From positions 1,302,001-1,366,000 of the forward strand of contig CAVWNC010000004.1 of the NCBI GenBank assembly GCA_963756455.1: a stretch of DNA of 64,000 nt, in the 5' to 3' direction. The position numbers were made by a program, and so were the translations under genes. The notes beneath the pieces were generated by a model, which saw only the letters and a list, made by a program, of their open reading frames with translations, made no database searches and was not told where the DNA came from. Numbering within the stretch: the first letter of the stretch is position 1; the number at the start of each line of letters is the position of its first letter. Source of the DNA: DASQPA01 sp963756455. Lineage in GTDB: Bacteria; Acidobacteriota; Thermoanaerobaculia; Multivoradales; UBA5704. Shown piece after piece: positions 1 to 7,029 of this stretch.

Positions 1-1244
1 GAGGCGGCCAGGGCGGTGAGCTTCGCCCGGCGGTCGCCGTAGAGGTCGGCGCGCCGTACCCGCCTGGCCAGTCCCGGCCGCTTGACGAGCAGGAAGAGAG
101 CCACGCCTTGGCTGATGTCTGCAAAGACATTCTCGTCCAGCCCGCCGTCCTCGTTCTTCTCTCGCTTCCGCTGGTTACCGTGGAGGTCGAAAATATGGAT
201 CTCGTCGAAGCTGCCGAGTAGTGAGCGGCGCAGGCCCTTCAAGGTGGGCGCGTCGAGGCCGGTGTGCGGCAGGACGAGGCCGGCGACCCCGGCTCCGGCC
301 TGATCGATCTTCCATTGAGCCAGGCGGAGGAACCTCACCGCATCGTCGTGGAGCCACTTCGGGTTGCGCTCGGAAAGCGGCTGGCCGTCAACCTTGAAAT
401 AGCCGGCGAGGAGGCCGTTGATCCACTCTCCCCGGGACTCCGAGCGGCCACGCCAAGGCGGATTGCAGAGGACGACGTTAGCCGGAAAGTCGAGGATCTC
501 CGCGGCGGGGGCGAGCGCATCGCCCACGATCCCGACACCGCCGACGTCGCCGACGCCGTCGGGGAGCGAAGCAGGGTCGGCAAAGCCGCGGATCTTGAGA
601 AAGCGGCGCAAGTTGGCGAGGCCGCGCGCGTGGATCTCGGGCAGCAGCTCGATTCCCCGGGAATGGGGCAGGAGGTGCTCACGGAGGAGAACACCCACCT
701 CGCCGCCCCGGTGCCAGTGCGCCTCCAGGGCATGGCGCCACGCTGCGCGGACGAAGTTCATGGCCCCGGCGGCCGGGTCGAGCAGGCGGACTCTGGGGTC
801 GGCGAGCCCGGTCTTCCAGCCGAGCCGGCTCTGCAACAATCGATGGACCGAGCGCACCAGATAGCCGACCAGGGCCGGCGGTGTGGTGTAGATCCCATGC
901 CGCTTGCGAAGCTCACCGCCGCCAACTCCGAGCGGCTTCCTGATCGCGGGCCGCCCTGCGACGAGCAGCTCGGCGGCGAGCCGCCGCCCCTGGACCACTC
1001 GCAGCAGCTGCCGTGCCTCCTTCTCGCTCGCGCAGGCAACGACGCCCAGGCCATACCGGTGCAGGTCTTCGCAGAGCAGCCCGCGCTCTTTTCCCAGCTC
1101 GGCCAGCCAGGGGAGAGACTGGCTGAGCATCGAATGGTCTTCGACCTCGTCGTCCGTGTTCCGGAACCGGAGCAGGAGGCCCCAAGCCTCCTCGGGGCTG
1201 GACAAGGTTCTCCTCACAAGGTCGTGCATGCCGCGGACTTTCAT
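1..1244 (-). CDS. Type ISP-like N6-adenine DNA methyltransferase, 5' part (runs off window)
   Basis: The reading frame is open from the ATG at 1244 to the window edge, about 414 codons, so the C-terminus is missing. After roughly 120 residues comes an RHGIYTTPPALV segment, then a SAM-binding motif I (LLDPAAGAMNFV), a second SAM-fold strand (RGIELLPEIHARGL) and the catalytic motif IV NPPW. Further on are FDEIHIFDLHGN and DENVFADISQGVALF, which are typical of type ISP (LlaBIII-like) methyltransferase domains. Type ISP enzymes normally carry a nuclease and helicase before this domain; here the N-terminus is far too short for them, so this may be a lone methyltransferase. The start lies 6 nt after the preceding stop, suggesting an operon. 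The methyltransferase fold is secure; the specific role and target are not known. Confidence 0.8.
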   Translation of the reverse strand, partial: MKVRGMHDLVRRTLSSPEEAWGLLLRFRNTDDEVEDHSMLSQSLPWLAELGKERGLLCEDLHRYGLGVVACASEKEARQLLRVVQGRRLAAELLVAGRPAIRKPLGVGGGELRKRHGIYTTPPALVGYLVRSVHRLLQSRLGWKTGLADPRVRLLDPAAGAMNFVRAAWRHALEAHWHRGGEVGVLLREHLLPHSRGIELLPEIHARGLANLRRFLKIRGFADPASLPDGVGDVGGVGIVGDALAPAAEILDFPANVVLCNPPWRGRSESRGEWINGLLAGYFKVDGQPLSERNPKWLHDDAVRFLRLAQWKIDQAGAGVAGLVLPHTGLDAPTLKGLRRSLLGSFDEIHIFDLHGNQRKREKNEDGGLDENVFADISQGVALFLLVKRPGLARRVRRADLYGDRRAKLTALAA

Positions 1245-1250
1245 GTCAGA

Positions 1251-1811
1251 TCAGAAGTCGTCGTAGCGGAGGGACCCTGGCCGCTCCGGGTCTTCCGCAA
1301 TGGAAAGGCGCTCCCAGCGCTCCGCTTCGGGGGCCGTGGGCGGCACGTCGAGCTTGCGCCAGGTGGCGAACCAGCCGCCCCAGGCCTTGAACACCGCGAG
1401 GTCCGCCTGCTCCGGAGTGGCGGGAGGGCGCCAGACTCCGCCCGGCACCTCCTCGTCCTCGCGTTCGGTGAACCAGTCTTGGATCACCAGGGCGCGGACC
1501 CGCCCGCCCATCGACTCCTCGTCCTGGCTGAGATCGAGCGGGACGCTCTCGGGCTCGGGAGGATCGAGCCGATAGTCGGCGGCAGCCTGGAGGGCGCGGA
1601 TCAGCGGATCGAGCCCGTCCTGCAACTGGATGGCGATCACGGCGCGAAGCTCGGTCGGTATGTCGAGGTCGCCGTCTAAATCCTGGTCCCAGGTCTCCTG
1701 GGGGGAAGGCGGGATGTTGTCGCGCAGGTATAAGAGGTCATCGCGGCAGTTATCGAGCCACTGGATGTTGGTGCGGAGCCGACGACGGGCCGTTTCGATG
1801 TCGAGACTCAT
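1251..1811 (-). CDS. Hypothetical acidic protein, 186 aa
   Basis: I do not recognise this family. The start at 1811 is chosen because its ATG overlaps the TGA of the upstream small gene as ATGA, the usual sign of translational coupling; a longer frame to 1919 is open but would overlap that gene heavily. The protein is rich in Asp, Glu and Trp, begins MSLDIETARRRLRTNIQWLD, and has no signal peptide or membrane segment. The middle (DQDLDGDLDIPTELRAVI) and the end (PERPGSLRYDDF) show no catalytic motif I can name. Its position between a small Cys protein and the methyltransferase suggests an accessory role in the same unit. This is inferred from context only. Confidence 0.65.
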   Translation of the reverse strand: MSLDIETARRRLRTNIQWLDNCRDDLLYLRDNIPPSPQETWDQDLDGDLDIPTELRAVIAIQLQDGLDPLIRALQAAADYRLDPPEPESVPLDLSQDEESMGGRVRALVIQDWFTEREDEEVPGGVWRPPATPEQADLAVFKAWGGWFATWRKLDVPPTAPEAERWERLSIAEDPERPGSLRYDDF

Positions 1812-2023
1812 GGGTGCAAGCTTCGCCGCTGTGTGAGCTGGGTATGTCGCACGTCGAGCCGGGACAGCCGCTCGACCGTTTTCCAGGTCGGCCAGAGAAC
1901 GACCGAGCATTGGGGGCAACCAGCGATAAGGTGCCGGACGACGATGCAGGTCTCGCTCTTCGACGCCGCGCCGTAGGCGAAGCTAGTGAGCAGAGCGGGG
2001 GTGGGATGCTCGCGGGCGTGCAT
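1808..2023 (-). CDS. Small CxxC-containing protein, 71 aa (anti-sigma-like zinc-finger remnant?)
   Basis: Starting at the ATG at 2023 the frame gives 71 residues beginning MHAREHPTPALLTSFAYG, followed by VVRHLIAGCPQC. From memory, a short HPT...(L)LxF...RHLLxGCPxC block resembles the N-terminal anti-sigma-like zinc finger that heads many TPR proteins in Acidobacteriota; here it stands alone with no TPR part. The frame is open upstream to 2179, but that extension is Arg-rich and looks non-coding. The stop overlaps the start of the next gene. It is divergent from the HTH/TPR regulator at 2238. Function unknown; metal binding by Cys is inference. Confidence 0.5.
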   Translation of the reverse strand: MHAREHPTPALLTSFAYGAASKSETCIVVRHLIAGCPQCSVVLWPTWKTVERLSRLDVRHTQLTQRRSLHP

Positions 2024-2237
2024 GCGTTCTCTCCGTTCGCGGCGCGGGAGGGCGCCGGGCTGGACGGGAATGCTAGGCAGGGCTCGCGCGAGCGTGACCG
2101 CAGATCTGCGCGATTTCTTACCCGATGCTCGACCCGGCGTTGCGCCGCGGAGCCGCAATTCCTGATCGCTCGTTGTCACGAAAATGCCTTCCCTCGCACT
2201 GGTCCTTATGGAATTCCCTTTGTCTGGAGGACCAGGT

Positions 2238-3710
2238 ATGCCGGATGACGAGAAGCGGTCCGCGGAGGCGTTCGCATTTTCCTACCTGCTCCACCGGAGC
2301 GGTCGGTCGAAGAAGGAGTTGGCGTCGGATCTCGGCCTGGCTGATGAGAAATCGCTCACGCGCTACGAGAACGGGAGCAGGGATTTGAGCCGCGAGCAGT
2401 TGGGCAAGCTGGTCGCCCCTTTGGGCGTTCCCCAGGAGGCCCCCGATCTCCTGATCTGGGCCGACCACCTGATCTTCCCGGAGCCCGAGATGGCGGCACA
2501 GGGCGATCCGCTCGCCTTGACCGCCGAGGAGCGCGCCAGAATAGACCGAACCCTCCTCGTGGCCGAGTGGGGCCTGGGGGCGGACCTGCGCCGGACCTTG
2601 GAGCGCTGGAAGCGAGGGCGGAAGGCGGAGGCGGCGCGGCGGGAGGCGGAGGGGCTGGCGAAGGTGTTGAAGTCCGCCTCGGCCGAGGATCGGCGGGAAC
2701 TCCTCGCGATCTTTCCCGAGTTCCGCAGCTGGGCGGTGGCGGAGCGGCTGGTCCACGACAGCGAGCTGGCGGCGGCGCACCGGGTGGACGTGGCGCGGGC
2801 GCTGGTGGACCTCGCCCTCCAAGTCGCCCGGCAGGTGCCCGGCGAGGCCCAGCGGGCGCGGATCGAGGGCTACTGCACTGGGTTTCTCGCCAACGTCGAG
2901 CGGGTCGCCACCGAGTTCGATCCGGCGAGCGCGATCTTCGAGCGCTGCTGGAAGCTCTGGCGAGAAGGCGAGGCGGCCGCCTCCCTACCGCTCGCCGAGT
3001 GGCGGCTGCTCGACCTCGAAGCCTCCCTTATGCGGGAACAAAACCGCTTCGGCGAGGCTCGCGAGCGTCTGGACCAGGCCCTAGCAGCCTGCGACGGCGG
3101 CGCTTTGGCGATGGGGCGGCTGTTGATGAAGAAGGCGAATGTGCTGGAGCAGGCAGGTGACTTTCTGGGCGCTTTGGCCGCTCTAGAGGACGCCACGTCG
3201 GCGGTCGAGGGCTCCGGCGATCCGAATCTAATCTTCGGGCTGCGCTTCAACACTGCTGTCAACCTGGTCTACCTGGAACGCTACGCGGCGGCGGCGGCCC
3301 TGCTGCCCGGGGTCCGCGAGCTGGCGATCAAGCAGGGTAGGCAGCTCCACCTGATCCGCTTGCTCTGGCTGTCGTCGAAGCTCGCCGCCGGGCAGGGCCG
3401 GGCGGAGGAAGCGATCGCAGGCCTGGAGCAGGTAGTCCGGGAGTTCTCGGCGCTGGAGCTGGGATATGAGGCGGCCTTAGTGGGACTCGACCTGGCGGTC
3501 CTCTATCTCCAAGCAGGGCGCACGTCCGAGGTAAAGGCGCTGGCCGTCGCCATGGGCTGGATCTTCAAGGCCAAAGGAATCACCCGCGAGGCATTGGAGG
3601 CGCTCAACCTGTTCTGCGAGGCAGCCAAGCAGGAGACCGCGACCATCGAGTTGGTCCAACAGGTGATCGCGGAATTCGAGCAGGCCCAGCGCTCGGCCCC
3701 TCCCTCATGA
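2238..3710 (+). CDS. XRE-type HTH / TPR regulator, paralog 1 (490 aa)
   Basis: The start at 2238 is preceded by GGAGG at good spacing; the frame is open further upstream without support. Residues about 10-60 form an XRE-type helix-turn-helix (KKELASDLGLADEKSLTRYE). Residues about 170-485 are helical repeats of TPR type, for example EAQRARIEGYCTGFLANVER and LEQAGDFLGALAALEDAT. The N-terminal HTH plus C-terminal TPR layout is that of RRNPP regulators such as PlcR or Rgg, in which the TPR part binds a short peptide. The C-terminal 320 residues are close to identical to those of the gene at 4162, while the N-terminal 150 residues are not. A small secreted protein is encoded between the two on the other strand. 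Ligand and target are unknown. Confidence 0.85.
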   Translation: MPDDEKRSAEAFAFSYLLHRSGRSKKELASDLGLADEKSLTRYENGSRDLSREQLGKLVAPLGVPQEAPDLLIWADHLIFPEPEMAAQGDPLALTAEERARIDRTLLVAEWGLGADLRRTLERWKRGRKAEAARREAEGLAKVLKSASAEDRRELLAIFPEFRSWAVAERLVHDSELAAAHRVDVARALVDLALQVARQVPGEAQRARIEGYCTGFLANVERVATEFDPASAIFERCWKLWREGEAAASLPLAEWRLLDLEASLMREQNRFGEARERLDQALAACDGGALAMGRLLMKKANVLEQAGDFLGALAALEDATSAVEGSGDPNLIFGLRFNTAVNLVYLERYAAAAALLPGVRELAIKQGRQLHLIRLLWLSSKLAAGQGRAEEAIAGLEQVVREFSALELGYEAALVGLDLAVLYLQAGRTSEVKALAVAMGWIFKAKGITREALEALNLFCEAAKQETATIELVQQVIAEFEQAQRSAPPS

Positions 3711-3745
3711 GGCGAAGGGAGAGGCCGAGGAGGGCCGACTACCTG

Positions 3746-4042
3746 CTAGCCATTGCAGTGGCCGCTCGGGTCGATCCGGCAGCCGGTGTCACTGTCCGTG
3801 CCGGGCCTGGGCACCTGGGTCGCACCGGTCAGGCAGCGGCCGCTCGGGTCGAGCCGGCAGCCCTCCTCGCTCCAGAGGCTCCGGAGGAAGCTCCAGGCAC
3901 GGTCGAGGCGATCGGAGGAGACCGTTACTCGGGTCGTGGCCGTCCTGAGCTTCCGGGGCGTAGCGGCGGAGGCCCAGGGGGCGATGAGGCCGGCGCAGAA
4001 GAGAAGGGGAAAGGCTTTGCGGCGAAGAGAGCGGTTGGACAT
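3746..4042 (-). CDS. Small secreted protein with two Cys-bounded repeats, 98 aa
   Basis: The ATG at 4042 follows AGGAG by about seven bases. The N-terminus (MSNRSLRRKAFPLLFCAGL then IAPWASA) is a clear signal peptide with a predicted cut near residue 27. The remaining 70 residues end with two copies of a short unit, GCRLDPSGRC and GCRIDPSGHC, each bounded by cysteines eight residues apart. The gene lies between two paralogous HTH/TPR regulators and shares its upstream region with the second. By analogy with RRNPP systems it could be a pheromone precursor, but it is longer than typical Gram-positive precursors and I know of no described homolog. The coding call is good; the signalling role is inference. 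Confidence 0.7.
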   Translation of the reverse strand: MSNRSLRRKAFPLLFCAGLIAPWASAATPRKLRTATTRVTVSSDRLDRAWSFLRSLWSEEGCRLDPSGRCLTGATQVPRPGTDSDTGCRIDPSGHCNG

Positions 4043-4130
4043 GGTCGGCTCCTGGCGAGAGAGGGCTCCGCCGTGGCCTCCATGGTCACGGGGGCGGCTC
4101 TGAAAAGAAAAGGTGTACCGAGTCAACATA

Positions 4131-4142
4131 CCCGATGTCGGG
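4131..4142. promoter_or_regulatory. Inverted repeat in the divergent promoter region
   Basis: CCCGATGTCGGG is a 5-2-5 inverted repeat about 20 nt upstream of the HTH/TPR regulator start at 4162, in the region shared with the divergent secreted-protein gene. The nine bases TACCCGATG overlapping it also occur at 2119-2127, upstream of the other regulator. It is a candidate operator only; the match is short. Confidence 0.25.
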
Positions 4143-4161
4143 GAACGAGGAGGAGGCAGGC

Positions 4162-5610
4162 ATGGCAGAAAAAGGCGATCCGAAAGTCCTGCAACACGTG
4201 GCACGTTCTCTGCGCCTGCGCACCGGCATGAAAGAGAAGGAATTCGGGCAGGCCTGCCGGATCGACCAGGGCAACATCAGCCGCTATGAGTTGGGCAAGG
4301 TGGCGCCGTCGGAGGAGTCCCTGCAACGGATGGCGGCGACAGCGCGGGTGCCCTGGTCCCTGGTGGTGAAGATGATCCGCTTCTTCACCGCCCTCCTCTC
4401 CGCGGCGGATCGGGCGACCGGCGGCGTGCCGGCGAGCCCGATCGAAGGGCCGGCGGTCGAGCGCGCGCTGCTCGATTCGATCGAGCTGGCGGTGATCCCC
4501 TACCTGATCGAGGAGGCAGCCGCGGAGGCCGAGGGCCCGTCACCGGAGGAGGCGCGTCGCGAGGCGGCGGAGATCTGCGCCGCCCTGCTCCCCTATCCGC
4601 CGGCCTACCGACGGCGCCTGCTCGGTCTGTCGGTCCGCGCGAAGCAGAGCTGGGCGGTGGCCGAGGCGCTCGCCCACGCCAGCGAGCGGGCGGCGGCCGA
4701 CCGCGTGGAGGAGGCGCGGGATTTAGTTGAGCTGGCCCTCGAAGTCGCCCGGCAGCTGCCGGACGAGAATCAACGAAAGCGGGCCGAGGGCTACTGTACC
4801 GGGTTTCTTGCCAACGTCGAAAGGGTCGCGACTGAGTTCGACCAGGCTAGCGCCGTGTTCGAGCTCTGCTGGAAGTTCTGGCGGGAAGGTGAGGCGGCCG
4901 CCTTGCCGCTCGCCGAGTGGCGGCTGCTCGACCTCGAAGCCTCCCTCAGGCGGGAGCAGCACCGATTCGGTGAGGCCCGCGGGCGGCTGGACCTTGCCCT
5001 GGCGGCCTGCGATGGTGGTGCCTTGGCGATGGGCCGGCTGTTGGTGAAGAAGGCGAATGTGCTGGAGCAGGCCGGTGACTTTCTGGGCGCTTTGGCGGCT
5101 CTGGAGGAGGCAACGCCAGAGGTCGATGGCTCCGGCGATCCGAATCTGATCTTCGGCCTGCGCTTCAACACCGTAGTCAACCTGGTTTACCTGGAGCACT
5201 ACGCTTCGGCAGAGGCCCTGCTGCCCGCGGTGCGCGAGCTGGCGATCGAGCAGGGCCGGCAGCTCGATCTCCTCCGCCTGCTTTGGTTGTCTTCAAAGCT
5301 CGATGCCGGGCAGGGCCGGGCGGAGGAAGCGATTGTTGGACTGGAGCAGGTAGTCCGGGAGTTCACGGCCCTGGAGCTGGCCTACGAGGCAGCCCTGGCC
5401 GGCCTCGACCTGGCGGTCCTCTATCTCAAGGCCGGGCGCACGGCTGAAGTGGAGGCGCTGGCCGGCGCCATGGGCTGGATCTTCAAGGCCAAGGGTATCA
5501 CCAGGGAGGCATTGCAGGCGCTGACTCTGTTCTGCGAGGCGGCGAAGCAGGAGGCGGCGACAGTCGAGCTGGTCCAGCAGGTGATCGCGGAGGTGGAGCG
5601 GGCGCAGTAG
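4162..5610 (+). CDS. XRE-type HTH / TPR regulator, paralog 2 (482 aa)
   Basis: Start at 4162 is supported by AGGAGG five bases upstream. Residues about 8-60 form an XRE helix-turn-helix (GMKEKEFGQACRIDQGNISR, then YELGK), clearly different from that of the gene at 2238. From about residue 165 (SWAVAEALAHASERAAADR) to the end the protein is a run of TPR-like helices nearly identical to that paralog, including GYCTGFLANVERVATEFD and MGWIFKAKGITREAL, and the DNA is also highly similar. The two genes look like a duplication in which the sensor half was kept and the DNA-binding half diverged or was replaced. The intergenic region before it holds a short inverted repeat and drives the small secreted-protein gene in the opposite direction. 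Confidence 0.85.
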   Translation: MAEKGDPKVLQHVARSLRLRTGMKEKEFGQACRIDQGNISRYELGKVAPSEESLQRMAATARVPWSLVVKMIRFFTALLSAADRATGGVPASPIEGPAVERALLDSIELAVIPYLIEEAAAEAEGPSPEEARREAAEICAALLPYPPAYRRRLLGLSVRAKQSWAVAEALAHASERAAADRVEEARDLVELALEVARQLPDENQRKRAEGYCTGFLANVERVATEFDQASAVFELCWKFWREGEAAALPLAEWRLLDLEASLRREQHRFGEARGRLDLALAACDGGALAMGRLLVKKANVLEQAGDFLGALAALEEATPEVDGSGDPNLIFGLRFNTVVNLVYLEHYASAEALLPAVRELAIEQGRQLDLLRLLWLSSKLDAGQGRAEEAIVGLEQVVREFTALELAYEAALAGLDLAVLYLKAGRTAEVEALAGAMGWIFKAKGITREALQALTLFCEAAKQEAATVELVQQVIAEVERAQ

Positions 5611-6110
5611 TCGGCCCTCCCACGGCAGGGCAGCGATTGGGCAAACGCTGCCAGTCGGCTGGCTCGAATTGCGGCAGGCGCAGTCCCACTGGCGGCAAGC
5701 GGCGGGCGGCTGATTGGACCGTCGTCGGCGCATTTCCAGAACTCGGCGCAGTGAGGACCGAAGAGGCGGAGACCAGGGCCTACAAATCCGCCAGGCTCGG
5801 CAATCCCTCGTTCGGCACCTGCATCCCGATGCCTCTCAATTTGCGCTGCGGCAAGGAGGCCTCTTCTCCCTACCCAGCATGGGTGTGAGGGGGAACATCA
5901 GCAGGCCACAAGCTTGCTGCGAGTGCCTGAAGGTGGCCGTCGCGCGGCAAGGACGGGCGGACGGAGCGGCCCGTTTCTGGCTCAGGACGTCTCACCCTTT
6001 CTCTCCTTGTTTCATGTCCGATGGGTCTTCCTTCCTGTCACCTAAGGGACACCTATGGACCGAGACTCTTTCGCTAAGTATTTTTGCCGTAGCGGTTTAC
6101 GATTGCATGG
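5611..6110. other. Intergenic stretch with no gene seen
   Basis: About 500 bases between the second HTH/TPR regulator and the sigma-54 activator relic. Frames are open by virtue of high GC, but none shows a family motif, and no Walker A or FHA-coding segment for the missing front half of the downstream activator is present in any frame. I see no convincing terminator or RNA gene. Confidence 0.5.
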
Positions 6111-6113
6111 GGC

Positions 6114-7016
6114 TTCTATTTCCAGCGGGCGGATGGCGGCACCCTGTTCCTGGACGAGGTGGGAGAGACCCCGCCGGAGGTCCAGGTCCTCCTCCTCCGC
6201 GCCCTGGAGACCCGGGAGATCCAGCCGGTGGGGAGCGACGAGCGGCACCGGGTCGACGTCCGCCTCCTGGCCGCGACGGACCTGGATCTGGAGCGCGCGG
6301 TCGAGACCGGGCGTTTCCGCGCCCCCCTCCTCCACCGCCTCGCCGGCTATGAGGTCCGGCTCCCCACCCTGCGGGAGCGCCGGGACGACTTCGGCCGGCT
6401 CTTCTTCCATTTCCTCCGAGAGGAGCTGGCGAGCCTGGGGAACGCCGACCGCCTCGCGACGTCACCCGAAGAACGGCCCGGGGTGCGTCCCTTCGTCCCC
6501 GCGAATCTCGTGGCCCGGCTCGCCGAGCTCGACTGGCCGGGCAACGTCCGCCAGCTGCGAAACGCCGTCCGCCAGATCGCCATCGCCGGCTGCGACACCG
6601 GCGAGAGCGGCATGTGGCTCCAGGCCGAACGGCTGTTCCAGGAGGCGGCCCGGACGGCGGCGGACGACGATGACGGCGAGGGGACGCACCAGCCGCTCGC
6701 CGAGCGGAGTGAACCCAAGACCCCCCGCCCACGCTCCAAGAGTCCCAGGGATTTGACCGACGACGAGCTGATCGCCGCTCTCCGCGCCGAGCGCTGGAGC
6801 GTGCAGAAGGCGGCGGCGGCGCTCGGGATCTCCCGTGGCTCGCTCTACGATAGAATCGAAAAGAGCCCGAAAATCAGGAAGGCGCCGGACCTCTCCCGAG
6901 AGGAGATCGAGGCCTGCCGGGAACGCTTCGGTGGCGACCTGGATGGCATGGTCGCGGCTTTGGAAATCCCGCGGCGGGTGTTGCAACGCCGCATGACCGA
7001 GCTCGGGATGAGCTGA
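6114..7016 (+). pseudogene. 5'-truncated sigma-54-dependent activator (AAA+ C-half plus Fis-type HTH)
   Basis: The similarity starts abruptly at ADGGTLFLDEVGE (Walker B region) and continues through the second half of a sigma-54 AAA+ domain: VRLLAATDLDLERAV, the arginine-finger region FRAPLLHRLAGYEVRLPTLR and LDWPGNVRQLRNAV. A C-terminal Fis-type HTH follows (KAAAALGISRGSLYDRIE). The N-terminal sensor (usually FHA in this group), the Walker A loop and the GAFTGA loop that contacts sigma-54 are absent, and the upstream 500 bases do not encode them in any frame. The frame is open from 6093 and a GTG at 6159 could start a product, but without Walker A it could not hydrolyse ATP. It directly precedes a Ser/Thr kinase, a common pairing in Acidobacteriota. 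Confidence 0.8.
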
Positions 7017-7029
7017 CCCGTTGCGCCCG

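Noticed and set aside
264..1679. Long plus-strand open frame of 471 codons
   Set aside because: It is antisense to the methyltransferase and the 186-aa gene; its product has no motif, whereas the minus strand shows clear methyltransferase motifs.
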